Shown: positions 1-9,679, counted from the first letter of the stretch. The stretch is 64,000 bases of DNA from Butyrivibrio sp. M55 (GCF_900116865.1 NZ_FPCD01000004.1:266038-330037); one strand, 5' to 3'. Notes: a model not told the origin generated them from the sequence alone. Translations and numbers: made by a program.

Positions 1-126
1 GTGCCCGCGGGAAGTCTTCCAATCACTGAGCGCTTTGCTTCGGAGGTAATATCTCTTCCGATGTACACGGGACTTACAAGAGATGAGCAGGACAGAGTTA
101 TAGCCTGCGTGAATTCTTTTAAATGA
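1..126 (+). CDS. DegT/DnrJ/EryC1-type aminotransferase, C-terminal fragment
   Basis: The window opens inside a reading frame that ends with TGA at 124-126. Its last 41 residues read VPAGSLPITERFASEVISLP, then MYTGLTRDEQDRVIACVNSF and K. A Leu-Pro-x-x-Glu element, a Leu-Pro-Met-Tyr element and a closing Val-x-x-x-Val helix are typical of the C-terminus of PLP-dependent sugar aminotransferases that make amino sugars for surface glycans. Only the tail is visible, so the catalytic lysine and the substrate cannot be judged. It lies 15 bp before the next gene and probably shares its transcript. The family call rests on the tail motif alone. Confidence 0.6.
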   Translation: MPAGSLPITERFASEVISLPMYTGLTRDEQDRVIACVNSFK

Positions 127-141
127 CGGAGAATAATATAC

Positions 142-1386
142 ATGAAGAAAGAACTTGCATTGGACAAACTCATAAGAAACCTTATAGATAAGTATTTATT
201 CGAGATAGCTATCGGATTACTTATTCTTATTTCTGTATTCATAAGGTTTAAACTTGCGCCCAATACAGAGCTTTCTCCGGACTATAATTTTTATTATAAA
301 GAATGGGTTGAGTTCTACAGACAAAACGGAATCATCAAGGGACTTTCAAACGCTCCCGGGGATTACTATGTTCCGTTTAACGTGATCTATGCACTGTCTT
401 CGCTTTTTCCTTGCGAAGCATGGGTGCCGCTCAGCATCGTTCCAGCAATATGTGAATTTATATCAGCGTTTTTTATCTACAAGATTTTTTATCTTCTTAC
501 GGAAAAAAAGCGCTGCTCTGTTTTTATCGGTGTTATGACGCTTTACCTGCCTTTCGTTATTTTTGACGGAGCACTTTGGAAGCAGGTTGATGCGGTATAT
601 ACATGCTTTTTGATGATCGCGATGTACAAGCTTTTAAAGCAGCAATACAGGACTTCAATGATCTGGTACTCTGTTGCTTTTGCGTTTAAGCTTCAGGCGA
701 TACTTTTCCTTCCTCTTTACCTGATAATTTACATTACAGGCGGATTTAACGGTGCTGAGAATGAGGGAAAAGAGCTTTCTAAAAAGACGGCTTTCAGTAT
801 TCTTGAGTTTCTGTGGATTCCGTTTGTCTATCTTGTTGCCGGACTTCCGGAAGTTCTTGCAAAGCACGGACTAAGAGCAACTTATTTTGCTTATCTGGAA
901 CAGACGGGGGAGCTTGATTCGGAAGGATACGGAATGGTGTCTTATTGCCCCAATATTTATAACTGGGGGTTCGACGATCATTACAAGCTTCTTTCGACGG
1001 CGGCTGTGATGGTACTTGCTGCTGTGCTTGTTGTTATCGCGTTTTTTTGTTACAGATTCAGGGAAAAGATAGACAGAAATCTTGTTCTTTACCTTGCGAT
1101 ATGGACATCCTGGACTTGCGTGATCCTTCTTCCTGGAATGCATGAGAGATATGATTATGCGATGCTTATCCTTCTTACTCCTTTTGCGATGATGGTGAGA
1201 AAGAAGATAATGCTTTTTATGATAGTTGCAAATATATGCTCGTTGATAGTTTACGGCATTACGCTGTTTGGGGCGGAAATAATTGATATTGCTTTCATTT
1301 CGGTATTTTATGTCGCTTCATATTTGTTTGTTACCGCTGATATCATTGGTCTTTTGAACGGAGGTAATGAGAAAAGTGAAGCTTAA
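142..1386 (+). CDS. Gpi18-like GT-C mannosyltransferase family membrane protein
   Basis: A 414-residue polytopic membrane protein with about ten hydrophobic segments. Two motifs point to the Gpi18-like/GT-C family (COG5542): LWKQVDAVYTCFLMIAMYKL at about residue 150, matching the family's W-x-Q-V-D-x-x-Y element, and LPGMHERYDY near residue 330, matching its HER-Y element. Such enzymes transfer one sugar from a polyprenyl-phosphate donor on the outer face of the membrane. The start is ATG 142, preceded by GGAG at 128-131. It overlaps the next gene by 20 bp, so the two are probably translationally coupled. Donor and acceptor are unknown; mannose is only the family label. Confidence 0.8.
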   Translation: MKKELALDKLIRNLIDKYLFEIAIGLLILISVFIRFKLAPNTELSPDYNFYYKEWVEFYRQNGIIKGLSNAPGDYYVPFNVIYALSSLFPCEAWVPLSIVPAICEFISAFFIYKIFYLLTEKKRCSVFIGVMTLYLPFVIFDGALWKQVDAVYTCFLMIAMYKLLKQQYRTSMIWYSVAFAFKLQAILFLPLYLIIYITGGFNGAENEGKELSKKTAFSILEFLWIPFVYLVAGLPEVLAKHGLRATYFAYLEQTGELDSEGYGMVSYCPNIYNWGFDDHYKLLSTAAVMVLAAVLVVIAFFCYRFREKIDRNLVLYLAIWTSWTCVILLPGMHERYDYAMLILLTPFAMMVRKKIMLFMIVANICSLIVYGITLFGAEIIDIAFISVFYVASYLFVTADIIGLLNGGNEKSEA

Positions 1387-2917
1387 AAAAGCTTTTAATA
1401 TGGCAATTTGCGCATGTCTTCTTCTCGGTGCGGTGCTGATCCTTGGGTGCAGTTTTTTTACAACAATTTATTACAAGATGCATCAGGAGAATGATAAGCT
1501 GTACTTTAAAATGGAAAATATCCCGCTTCTTGTTATATCTGTCGGGCTTAGTCTGTTTATCTTTTACATTCTCAAGAAAAAAGAGATTTTTGCAAAGAAC
1601 AAAAAGCTTGTGGTAATAGGGCTTGTGTTCTGCGTTTTGTATTGCCTGACGCTGATCTTTTCGATAAGACCGATGCCGGTCAATGATTCTGATATGCTGG
1701 ATATGTACATAAACAGCTTTGTAAGAGGTGATTATTCGCAGCTTACGGAAAAAGGCGGCTATCTTTATACCTGGCCTTTCCAGCTGGGATATGTCTTTTT
1801 CGGCGAGTTTATGACTAAGGTTTTTGGCTCCGGAAATTATCTTGCGTGGGATATTGCGCAGCTGATATCGATTCTTTTTACAATGTATTTTCTGGATAAA
1901 ATATGCATGGAGTGTTTTGAAGATGCGGAAATATGCGGCATTATGTCGCTTTTATCTATGGGAGCATTGTTTTTTTACAATTATGTGACTTATATTTACG
2001 GCGATATTCTCAGCATGGGACCGCAGACGTTGGCGCTGTATCTGATGATCAGGTACATGAAGACCGGAGAGCAGAGATACGGGCTTGGATCGGGCTTGGC
2101 CATTGCTATCGGTGTCATGTTGAAAACCAATTGTGAAATTACTGTAATTGCGCTTATAATGATACTGTTTATTAATGGTATCGGATCCAAAGATGATGAT
2201 GTAAAAGTTAAGCTAAAAAACAGAGTGATCATAGCAATATGTATGCTGATTTTTGTGTTCGGCCAAAAGGCGTATATAAACAATCACTACACGAAGGTTA
2301 CGGGACTTGAGGAAATACCCAAAGGTAATCCTTCCGTGGCACATATAGCAATGGGACTTCAGGAAGACGGAGGCCTGGAACCCGGGTGGTTTAATGGTTA
2401 TAATTATGCCGTTTTTGGAGAAAATAATTACGATACGGAACTTACGAAGAAAGCGGCTATCGCAAATATCAAAGAGAGGATCGATCTTTTTGCACATCAT
2501 CCATTTTATGCCGCAAGATTTTTTACAAGGAAATATATAACCCAGTGGGCCGATCCTGTTTGCATATCAACGCAAAATCTTGATTATGTAAGCAGACACC
2601 ATGAAATATCGGCGCTGGGAAATAGTATTGTATTTGGATTTGGAAGTACTGTTTTAGCTTGGATTATGAATGTTTTTATGACGCTCTGTTATTTGGGCGT
2701 AGTGGTATATCTTATAGAAGTTCTGAGGAAAAGGCATGTTTCGGATTACGAGATGCTGATGTTACTGTTAATCTTTGGTGGAATGGTTTTCCACGAATTT
2801 TGGGAAGGGTCCTCACGCTATGCAATGAGATATTACATTTATCAGCTTCCTTTTGCTGCGTGCGGATTAAAGGTGCTACTTGGACTTATTCATGAACATA
2901 AACTCAAAAAAATATGA
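1367..2917 (+). CDS. Polytopic GT-C-like glycosyltransferase
   Basis: A 516-residue integral membrane protein with about ten to twelve hydrophobic helices. After the first helices it carries a loop with NDSDMLDMYINSFVRGDYSQ followed by a Tyr-Leu-Tyr-Thr-Trp-Pro-Phe-Gln-Leu-Gly stretch. This layout, with an acidic first loop and an aromatic Pro-Gln-Leu-Gly segment, is common in glycosyltransferase family 39/PMT-like bacterial proteins that use polyprenyl-phosphate sugars. The start is ATG 1367 with GGAGG directly upstream, inside the end of the previous gene. The following gene also overlaps it. The GT-C assignment comes from topology and the acidic loop, not from an exact motif; specificity cannot be read. 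Confidence 0.7.
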   Translation: MRKVKLKKAFNMAICACLLLGAVLILGCSFFTTIYYKMHQENDKLYFKMENIPLLVISVGLSLFIFYILKKKEIFAKNKKLVVIGLVFCVLYCLTLIFSIRPMPVNDSDMLDMYINSFVRGDYSQLTEKGGYLYTWPFQLGYVFFGEFMTKVFGSGNYLAWDIAQLISILFTMYFLDKICMECFEDAEICGIMSLLSMGALFFYNYVTYIYGDILSMGPQTLALYLMIRYMKTGEQRYGLGSGLAIAIGVMLKTNCEITVIALIMILFINGIGSKDDDVKVKLKNRVIIAICMLIFVFGQKAYINNHYTKVTGLEEIPKGNPSVAHIAMGLQEDGGLEPGWFNGYNYAVFGENNYDTELTKKAAIANIKERIDLFAHHPFYAARFFTRKYITQWADPVCISTQNLDYVSRHHEISALGNSIVFGFGSTVLAWIMNVFMTLCYLGVVVYLIEVLRKRHVSDYEMLMLLLIFGGMVFHEFWEGSSRYAMRYYIYQLPFAACGLKVLLGLIHEHKLKKI

Positions 2918-4517
2918 TACTCCCGATGAAAGGAGAGACGGGCTGTTTTCATTTGTCTGGTGCCTTATAACAGGTGCGGTGATAATGACAATATGCTCAA
3001 GATCTTCTTTCCTGTACGCATTTAATATATGGGATGATTCTAACAGTTATTTTACTGTCGGAAAGAGTATGCTGAGCGGTATGGTGCCGTACAGGGATCT
3101 TTTCGATCAGAAGGGAATCTTTCAGTACAGTATATATATGTTGGCTTCTCTTATCTCTAGAACAACGTTTCTGGGTGTGTACATAATTGAGATATTGGCA
3201 TGTACAATGGCTCTCAAAGCGGCATTCAGGATTATGCAGGTGTACTTAAGATCTGTTTCCATGCCATACATCCTAACGCCGGTTGTGGGAATGATCGTAT
3301 ATACATCAAGATGCTTTTACTGGGGCGGAAGTGCTGAGGAGTTTCTTTTCCCGTTTATCATGTGGGAAATGTATATTTCGATAAGGCACTTTAAAGAGAA
3401 CTATCCGGAACCCATGAGATACAAAAGAGTTCTTGTTGGCGGAATTCTTGCGGGATGCGTTTTTCATATCAAGTTCAATTCACTGGGATTTTTCTTTGCA
3501 TGGATGGCGATGGTATTCTTTGCGGATATCATAGGGGCTAAGGCTGTAAAAAAAGCTTTTGTCAGCTGCGTTGTATTTCTTGGCGGAATGGCGATCACAT
3601 TTATACCGGGACTTGTATATTTCGGAATGAATAATGCAATCGTCGACTGGGGACGTGTGTACATCTACGAAAATGTTTTCGGGTATTCGAAAAAACTGTC
3701 TTTTGTCGAGAGAATGGCCGTTATCTACGATAAGATGACCGATCATATTTACGATAATAAATTAGTGTATTTGACTATTTTTATCGGTGCGTTATACTTT
3801 ACTGTGGCTCTTGTATTTTCTTTTATTCCTGAAGATAAATACAAGCTTATAAAAAGAGATATAGTTGTAATTCCGCTTAAAGTCGTGGAATATGTCAATA
3901 TAGCAATGCTTTTGGGATTCCTTACGCTGATCATTTTCATCGGAGGAGTCAGCATAACATATTATCCGTTCCCGATAAACGGATTTACGGTGTTTGGAGT
4001 TACCGTGATAGGTTATTTGCTCGAAGGATTGTACCTTAAGCTAAATCGTGACGGCTTCAAGGACGAACTTACCAAGCTTACAAGTGCGGTTATGATATTG
4101 ATGCTGCTTGTAGCGGGAATTACTGCGTATAATATCTCACCAAATGTTTCGTATATGAAAATTGCGAAAAATGACCTTTGGCTCTATCATTTCCGTGATC
4201 ATGTGCTTTCAAGCGGAATAGAGAATCCGAAGATCATAAATGAGAACGGCTTTGATGCGGGACTTTACACCGTGACAGATACATTGCCCGTATGCTATTA
4301 CTTCCAGACACAGACTGTGAACGCAGAGCATATGGAAAAAGTTCTTGAGGAACAAAAAAGATTCACTCATGAAAAAATTGTTGATTTTGTGATATCTGTC
4401 AATAAGCCTGCGGAGGGTGTTGATGATTACGACCTTGTTCTGCAGGAAGACTTCATCGATCCATGGGATCCGAATCAGACCGCTACATACTATTTGTATC
4501 AGAAAAAGGCTGAGTGA
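2880..4517 (+). CDS. Polytopic GT-C-like glycosyltransferase (ArnT/PMT-like)
   Basis: A 545-residue membrane protein with about ten helices and a C-terminal soluble region of about 100 residues. The first extracytoplasmic loop holds WDDSNSYFTVGKSMLSGMVP followed by Tyr-Arg-Asp-Leu-Phe-Asp-Gln-Lys-Gly. This is a recurrent pattern in bacterial RgtA/ArnT-like GT-C enzymes, where the Asp-Asp is thought to bind metal and the donor phosphate. The chosen start is TTG 2880, with AAAGG at 2869-2873; ATG 2892 is an alternative with no clear ribosome site. Either start overlaps the preceding gene, making three GT-C-like genes in tandem. Substrate unknown. Confidence 0.7.
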   Translation: MDLFMNINSKKYDTPDERRDGLFSFVWCLITGAVIMTICSRSSFLYAFNIWDDSNSYFTVGKSMLSGMVPYRDLFDQKGIFQYSIYMLASLISRTTFLGVYIIEILACTMALKAAFRIMQVYLRSVSMPYILTPVVGMIVYTSRCFYWGGSAEEFLFPFIMWEMYISIRHFKENYPEPMRYKRVLVGGILAGCVFHIKFNSLGFFFAWMAMVFFADIIGAKAVKKAFVSCVVFLGGMAITFIPGLVYFGMNNAIVDWGRVYIYENVFGYSKKLSFVERMAVIYDKMTDHIYDNKLVYLTIFIGALYFTVALVFSFIPEDKYKLIKRDIVVIPLKVVEYVNIAMLLGFLTLIIFIGGVSITYYPFPINGFTVFGVTVIGYLLEGLYLKLNRDGFKDELTKLTSAVMILMLLVAGITAYNISPNVSYMKIAKNDLWLYHFRDHVLSSGIENPKIINENGFDAGLYTVTDTLPVCYYFQTQTVNAEHMEKVLEEQKRFTHEKIVDFVISVNKPAEGVDDYDLVLQEDFIDPWDPNQTATYYLYQKKAE

Positions 4518-4544
4518 TCGGCTGAGTGGTAAGGAGATTTTTTA

Positions 4545-5564
4545 ATGCCTATAAGAGTAAACAGTTTCATGGGAAAATTTGGCTGGTTTGCAAGAAAACA
4601 TTTTCCTATGCTTGCAAGTAACGCATACCTTAAATTACAGTTTTTTACAAGAAGTAAGTCTCAGAAGGCTTATTGTGATTACTTCCTTAATTCCAAGGAA
4701 GTTCCGATGCCCAATGTGGTAAATATCGAGACTATAAACAGATGTAATTCCACATGTGCATTCTGTACAGCTAATGTTCATGCGGAGTGCAGACCTCTTG
4801 CAAAGATTGACGACGATGTTTATAAGAATATCATCGATCAGCTTGCAGACTGGGGATATAAGGGACATCTTACACTTTACGGAAATAATGAGCCCCTTCT
4901 TGATACCAAGATTGTTGAGAGACACAAGTATGCGAGGGAGAAACTTCCGGACAGCTTTATTTTCATGTCTACCAACGGACTTATTCTTACAATCGATAAG
5001 GTAAAAGAGGTTGCTCCATATATCAATCAGCTTATCATCAACAACTATTCGATGGAGATGAAGCTTCATAAGAATATTCAGGAACTCTATGATTATGTAA
5101 AGGCTCATCCCGATGAGTTTAAGGACCTTGATATCCAGATTCAGATGAGATATCTTCAGGAAGTTCTTACAAACAGAGCGGGAAGTGCGCCCAATAAGAA
5201 GGCAACCGAGAAGGTTATTAAGGAGACTTGTCTTCTTCCTTTCACAGATATGTGGATCATGCCCAACGGCAAGATGGGACTTTGCTGCTGCGATAACTTT
5301 GAGACTACCGATTTTGGCGATCTTACCAAGATGAGTCTTAAGGAAGCATGGGGAAGTCCTCAGTTCCAGGCAGTAAGAAAGAAGATTGCAGAGGGAAGAC
5401 AGAACTATCCGTTCTGTAAGCACTGTGACTTTATTGATGCGGGCTTCCGTATGCAGATTGTCAATGCAATTTTAAGAGGTGACCAGGACGCTGCAAACAA
5501 GCTCGGCGGTCATGAGAGAATGAAGATTGGCAATAAGAATAACGAGGATGACAACATTAAATGA
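4545..5564 (+). CDS. Radical SAM protein with SPASM-like C-terminal cluster
   Basis: A 339-residue soluble protein. The [4Fe-4S]/SAM motif is Cys67-x3-Cys71-x2-Cys74 in INRCNSTCAFCTA. The C-terminal part has a cysteine-rich SPASM-like region (GKMGLCCCDN, then Phe-Cys-Lys-His-Cys-Asp-Phe), which usually binds auxiliary iron-sulfur clusters. Radical SAM/SPASM enzymes in polysaccharide loci carry out difficult C-H chemistry on sugars or peptides, but the substrate here cannot be read. Its place after three GT-C-like genes suggests modification of a sugar or lipid-linked intermediate. ATG 4545 follows AAGGAG by 8 bp. The family call is firm and the role is inferred. Confidence 0.85.
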   Translation: MPIRVNSFMGKFGWFARKHFPMLASNAYLKLQFFTRSKSQKAYCDYFLNSKEVPMPNVVNIETINRCNSTCAFCTANVHAECRPLAKIDDDVYKNIIDQLADWGYKGHLTLYGNNEPLLDTKIVERHKYAREKLPDSFIFMSTNGLILTIDKVKEVAPYINQLIINNYSMEMKLHKNIQELYDYVKAHPDEFKDLDIQIQMRYLQEVLTNRAGSAPNKKATEKVIKETCLLPFTDMWIMPNGKMGLCCCDNFETTDFGDLTKMSLKEAWGSPQFQAVRKKIAEGRQNYPFCKHCDFIDAGFRMQIVNAILRGDQDAANKLGGHERMKIGNKNNEDDNIK

Positions 5565-5592
5565 TCGTCGGCGTTGAGGGGAATTTGACAAA

Positions 5593-7410
5593 ATGAAACT
5601 CTTGAAAAGGCGTTTTGTTATATTTGCAGTTCTTTTGTTTATTCTGATTATTTCAGTATTTTATTGTGCCATTGGTGAGAACAGCTATATAGGGGTTCAT
5701 GACAACATGGACCTCTTTATCGCTCAGTTTGCGATGCTGAGAAACACCGGCACTTTTTTTTCGCACGGAGTCAGCGCACCTTTTCTTGGCGGAGTGTCAA
5801 GAGATGTGCTTCCGGGTGAAGCTTCTTTGTATACAGTTCTGTATATGATCTTTTCACCGTTTACGGCTTATATAGTTGGATATGTATTAAAGCTTGGCAT
5901 TGCTGTCTTTTCCTGCGTGCTGTTATTTGTTGATTGCACGATTCTTTCGGGTGAAAAAATAGATTCATTCTTTGAGCGTGCAAGATTTTGCCTTAAGGAA
6001 GAATACGCGTCGGAATTAAATCTTGCTGTCGGTGCGGGATTTCTGTACGGAGTCTTAAATCTTTTTCCGGCGTTTGGGATTTCTTTTGCCTCAATCCCGC
6101 TTATAGTCTATCTTCTCAGAAGAATATATTTGACGGAGAAAAGTGACGATCCAAAGAGGGTTCGGAAAATGGCAGAGTATGTTGTGCTTATTTTCTGTTA
6201 TCCGTTTGTTTCGTATTTTTCATACTTTGGATTCTTTATTCTGGGATATCTTTTCATAGGAATCATATGGATGTGGATTCGGGACAAAAAGCCGAGCTTT
6301 GGGCTTATCGCGGGGCTTGTGGCGCTTTCGGTGGGATTCGTCGTCTTCGAATACAGATTATTCGGAATGATGCTCTTTTCCGATGTTATTACTATAAGGG
6401 ATACGATGGTGCAGAGCTTTGTTCCGGCATCTGAGGTGCCCGGGCTTATCCTTGATGTGTTTGTAAACGGCATGATGCATGCGGAGGATTGTCACAAGTA
6501 TTTCGTAATGCCTGTGTGTCTTTTATATCTGATCTTTTTGAACGGAAGATTTGTTTATAAAAAGAATTTCAGGGGAATATTTACGGATGTATATAATCTT
6601 TGTGCGTTGATCCTTGTATTTAATGCGGTTGTTTACGGTATTTATTTTATCAGGGAAGTTAACGATGTTTTTGCGACAGTGGTTCCGCCTTTAAAAGGAT
6701 TTCAGTTTAACAGGACGGTCTTTTTCAGCCCGTTTATCTGGTGCGCAATGCTGTTTATTATCGCATACAGAATGAGCAAGAAAGAAATTCTTAAGGGCGT
6801 TTTGTCATATGTGGTTATTGCGATGGCGGTGGTGATCGTCATCATTACGCCGACAAGATACAATGATCTTAGGGGCACGCTTTATCATGTAGTAAAAGAA
6901 AATATCCAGGGAAATAAGCTCGATGATCTCAATTATAGAGAGTTCTATTCAGAGGAACTTTTTTCGGATGTGAAAAAGGGGATTGGCTACAAAGAAGGTG
7001 AATGGAGTGTTGCCTACGGAATGCATCCGGCAATCCTTGAATATAACGGAATTGCAACGCTTGACGGCTATCTGGGTTTTTATCCTCAGAGCTATAAAGA
7101 AGAATTTAGAAAAGTAATCGCGCCGGCACTTTCAAAAAATCCAAGCTCCGCAGCATACTTCGATGAATGGGGAGCAAGATGTTATCTCTATTCCGGAACC
7201 GATGCGACGATAGTAATGGCGACAAAGAGTATGTACGGTGTTACCGATAACAATATTTATATTGATGCGGGAGAACTTAAGAAACTTGGGTGCAAATATC
7301 TTTTTTCACGAATTGATATAGCCAATGCGCGTGAAGAAGGACTTACGCCAATCGGTGAATACAGCGGATACAATTCTCCTTACAATATCTATGTTTACGG
7401 ATTAGAGTGA
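5593..7410 (+). CDS. Large polytopic membrane protein, DUF6044-like
   Basis: A 605-residue membrane protein with about ten helices, an extracytoplasmic loop after the first helix (GENSYIGVHDNMDLFIAQFA) and a soluble C-terminal domain of about 150 residues. The His-Asp-Asn-x-Asp loop after the first helix resembles the metal/donor site of GT-C enzymes. The overall shape recalls the DUF6044/YkoS group found in Gram-positive polysaccharide loci, but that is recalled from pattern only. ATG 5593 is preceded by GAGGGG. It sits between the radical SAM gene and a lipoprotein. A role in transferring or polymerising glycan outside the membrane is plausible but unproven. Confidence 0.6.
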   Translation: MKLLKRRFVIFAVLLFILIISVFYCAIGENSYIGVHDNMDLFIAQFAMLRNTGTFFSHGVSAPFLGGVSRDVLPGEASLYTVLYMIFSPFTAYIVGYVLKLGIAVFSCVLLFVDCTILSGEKIDSFFERARFCLKEEYASELNLAVGAGFLYGVLNLFPAFGISFASIPLIVYLLRRIYLTEKSDDPKRVRKMAEYVVLIFCYPFVSYFSYFGFFILGYLFIGIIWMWIRDKKPSFGLIAGLVALSVGFVVFEYRLFGMMLFSDVITIRDTMVQSFVPASEVPGLILDVFVNGMMHAEDCHKYFVMPVCLLYLIFLNGRFVYKKNFRGIFTDVYNLCALILVFNAVVYGIYFIREVNDVFATVVPPLKGFQFNRTVFFSPFIWCAMLFIIAYRMSKKEILKGVLSYVVIAMAVVIVIITPTRYNDLRGTLYHVVKENIQGNKLDDLNYREFYSEELFSDVKKGIGYKEGEWSVAYGMHPAILEYNGIATLDGYLGFYPQSYKEEFRKVIAPALSKNPSSAAYFDEWGARCYLYSGTDATIVMATKSMYGVTDNNIYIDAGELKKLGCKYLFSRIDIANAREEGLTPIGEYSGYNSPYNIYVYGLE

Positions 7411-7455
7411 GGATTGGTTCGAAACAAAGGAAATGCTGAATAATGATGTGAATTA

Positions 7456-7464
7456 TGTTATAAT
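7456..7464 (+). promoter_or_regulatory. Extended -10 promoter for the lipoprotein gene
   Basis: A perfect TATAAT at 7459-7464 is preceded directly by TGT (7456-7458), giving a TGn-extended -10 element. No good -35 hexamer lies 16-18 bp upstream, which fits an extended -10 promoter of the housekeeping sigma factor. It would start transcription about 60 bp before the lipoprotein ATG at 7531. Confidence 0.55.
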
Positions 7465-7530
7465 GCTATGGATTTATTAATTGTTAAGTGGTTTACCTTT
7501 TGGGTGTTTTGACAAAGGGAGATTTATACA

Positions 7531-8688
7531 ATGTCAAAAAAAATAGAATTTGTTGCAGCATTATGCATGACAATCGGTCTTATGAGCGGTTGCACTTCTT
7601 ATAGTGAGGGATCATCTGCCGCTATCGAAGGATTCTCGGATGGAGCATCTGTGGGCTCCTCAGAAGTGGCATCAAATGAAGCATCGGATGCTTCTGTTAA
7701 AGCATCGACGGCGTCGTCATTAGAAGCGTCGACATCTGCATCAACAGGAAATTCAATTGATGCGTCAAAAGAAAAATCGTCAGCATCAGCATCTACGGCA
7801 TCATCAAAGTTATCTTCGGATGATGTTACTTCAAAAATCAGTGATGTAAGTAAGGATGTGAAGAAAGGCTCGGAAAGCAGCGCGGCGGCAAGTAGCGCAT
7901 CAACAGGTTCGTCGGTGAGCAAGTCTGCAAGTGACAGCGCTTCTAAAGGAAAGTCTGCGGACGATAAAGCAAAAGATACGTCAAAGGATAAGACAAAAGA
8001 TAAGTCGGATGATAAAAAGACTGATGATAAGAAAGCCGATGATAAATCAAATGTAAAGAAGAAATCCAAGAATGGAATAATAATTCCCGAGATTGAAGAC
8101 GGAGTTACCAAGATCGGTGACAGAGGAGTAGAAGTAACTTTCGAATGGGAACCTGATGAGAACATAGACAGGTATGAAATATCTGTCGAAGGAAAGCCTC
8201 ATGAAAGCACAGCATATTCTCATATTGAGGATGTGTATTCGGATGAGCCCACTTATACATACAAAGATAAGATCAATTATGACATCAGGATCAAAGTAAG
8301 GGCATATAAAGGCGATGCAAAGAAAGCCATTTGCGGAGATTGGAGTGAATTTGCTCTCGGAAATACCTGCGAAGATGCTCTTACAGCTCCAAAAGTAAAA
8401 GACGGAGTTACCCGCAAAGGCGCGACCGGCACGGAAGTTTATTTTGCCTGGGAGCCTGTTGATGGTGCCGAGCACTATGAAGTGGTAGTTGAACACAAAA
8501 AAAGTGCAGAGTCCGAGTATGATATAAAGGAAGTTACATATACTAACGCACCTAACTATACATATACTGCGCAGGGTGACTATGATGTCAGAATAACGGT
8601 TAAGGCGCAGACAAATGCCTGGATAAATGGCAAAAAGAAAACCTTTAACAGCCAGGTGAGCTCCTATGCAAAAGGAAAGACATACTAA
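7531..8688 (+). CDS. Lipoprotein with Ser/Ala/Lys/Asp-rich linker and two FnIII-like repeats
   Basis: A 385-residue protein with a lipoprotein signal peptide (lipobox Met-Ser-Gly-Cys, Cys21). Residues of about 25-180 are low complexity: first Ser/Ala-rich, then Lys/Asp/Ser-rich, suited to spanning the wall. Two tandem modules of about 95 residues follow. Each begins with a Lys/Glu-x-x-Asp-Gly-Val-Thr element and has a Trp-Glu-Pro strand (FEWEPDENIDRYEISV and FAWEPVDGAEHYEVVV), the pattern of fibronectin type III folds. These modules commonly bind or display partners rather than act as enzymes. The gene has its own extended -10 promoter and a GGGAG ribosome site. It is probably a wall-spanning binding lipoprotein of the glycan locus; the ligand is unknown. 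Confidence 0.75.
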   Translation: MSKKIEFVAALCMTIGLMSGCTSYSEGSSAAIEGFSDGASVGSSEVASNEASDASVKASTASSLEASTSASTGNSIDASKEKSSASASTASSKLSSDDVTSKISDVSKDVKKGSESSAAASSASTGSSVSKSASDSASKGKSADDKAKDTSKDKTKDKSDDKKTDDKKADDKSNVKKKSKNGIIIPEIEDGVTKIGDRGVEVTFEWEPDENIDRYEISVEGKPHESTAYSHIEDVYSDEPTYTYKDKINYDIRIKVRAYKGDAKKAICGDWSEFALGNTCEDALTAPKVKDGVTRKGATGTEVYFAWEPVDGAEHYEVVVEHKKSAESEYDIKEVTYTNAPNYTYTAQGDYDVRITVKAQTNAWINGKKKTFNSQVSSYAKGKTY

Positions 8689-8723
8689 GATTACTTTATA
8701 ATGATTACTTGAAGAGGATATTT

Positions 8724-9665
8724 ATGGATAAGATTGCAGTACTGATACCTTGTTACAATGAGGAAAAGACTATAGCGAAGGTTATAAGAGATGCCAAAGC
8801 GGCACTTCCCGAGGCGGTTATTTATGTATATAACAATAATTCGAAAGACCGCACTGCAGAAATTGCAGCAGCTGAAGGCGCTGTTGTGCGCAATGAATTT
8901 ATGCAGGGAAAAGGTAATGTTATAAGACGTATGTTCCGCGAGATCGATGCTCTTGTATATGTGATGGTTGATGGAGACGATACATATCCCATGGATTCGG
9001 CTCCCGAGATGGTTGACCTTGTTCTTAATCATAATTCTGATATGGTAGTCGGAGACAGACTTTCATCAACATATTATCAGGAGAACAAAAGACCTTTCCA
9101 TAACTTTGGAAATAATCTCGTAAGAGGAAGTATCAACAAGCTGTTCGGATGCAATATCAGAGATATCATGACAGGTTTCAGAGCTTTCAGCTATGAGTTT
9201 GTAAAGACATTCCCCGTTCTTTCAAAGGGATTTGAGATAGAGACAGAGATGACTATTCATGCTGTTTACAACAACATGCAGATTGACAATGTCGTTATCG
9301 AATACAGAGACAGACCCGAAGGATCTGAGAGTAAGCTCAATACTTATGAAGACGGTATGAAAGTTCTTAAGACCATTGCAAAGCTTTACAGAAACTACAA
9401 GCCTTTTGGGTTCTTCCTTATAATTTCGGCAGTGCTTGCACTTATTGCGGTATTCTTCTTTGTGCCTATCCTCACAGAGTATTGGCGCACCGGCCTTGTG
9501 CCCAGATTCCCTACATTGATAGTTTGCTGCTTTATCATGCTTTCTGCGGTTCAGAGCTTTTTTGCGGGAGTTATACTGTCAACACTTGCGGTAAATAACA
9601 GACGTGAGTTTGAAATGCAGCTCAACATGCTTCAGCGTCACAAAGAAACAGACATGATGAAATAA
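8724..9665 (+). CDS. GT2 polyprenyl-phosphate glycosyltransferase (DPM1/GtrB-like)
   Basis: A 313-residue protein. The GT-A domain opens with AVLIPCYNEEKTIAKV and has the nucleotide/metal motif in VMVDGDDTYPMD near residue 80. Two hydrophobic helices follow at about residues 230-255 and 265-290. This is the layout of dolichol/undecaprenyl-phosphate glycosyltransferases, which move one sugar from a nucleotide donor to polyprenyl phosphate on the inner membrane face. I chose ATG 8724, preceded by GAAGAGGA at 8711-8718, over a TTG five codons earlier. It precedes the flippase gene by 14 bp and could supply donors for the GT-C proteins upstream. Sugar identity unknown. Confidence 0.85.
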   Translation: MDKIAVLIPCYNEEKTIAKVIRDAKAALPEAVIYVYNNNSKDRTAEIAAAEGAVVRNEFMQGKGNVIRRMFREIDALVYVMVDGDDTYPMDSAPEMVDLVLNHNSDMVVGDRLSSTYYQENKRPFHNFGNNLVRGSINKLFGCNIRDIMTGFRAFSYEFVKTFPVLSKGFEIETEMTIHAVYNNMQIDNVVIEYRDRPEGSESKLNTYEDGMKVLKTIAKLYRNYKPFGFFLIISAVLALIAVFFFVPILTEYWRTGLVPRFPTLIVCCFIMLSAVQSFFAGVILSTLAVNNRREFEMQLNMLQRHKETDMMK

Positions 9666-9679
9666 GGATTAGCGGTCAA

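Noticed and set aside
4635..5423. 262-codon open frame on the minus strand
   Set aside because: It lies entirely within the radical SAM gene, has no ribosome site or recognisable motif, and its composition is that of an antisense shadow.
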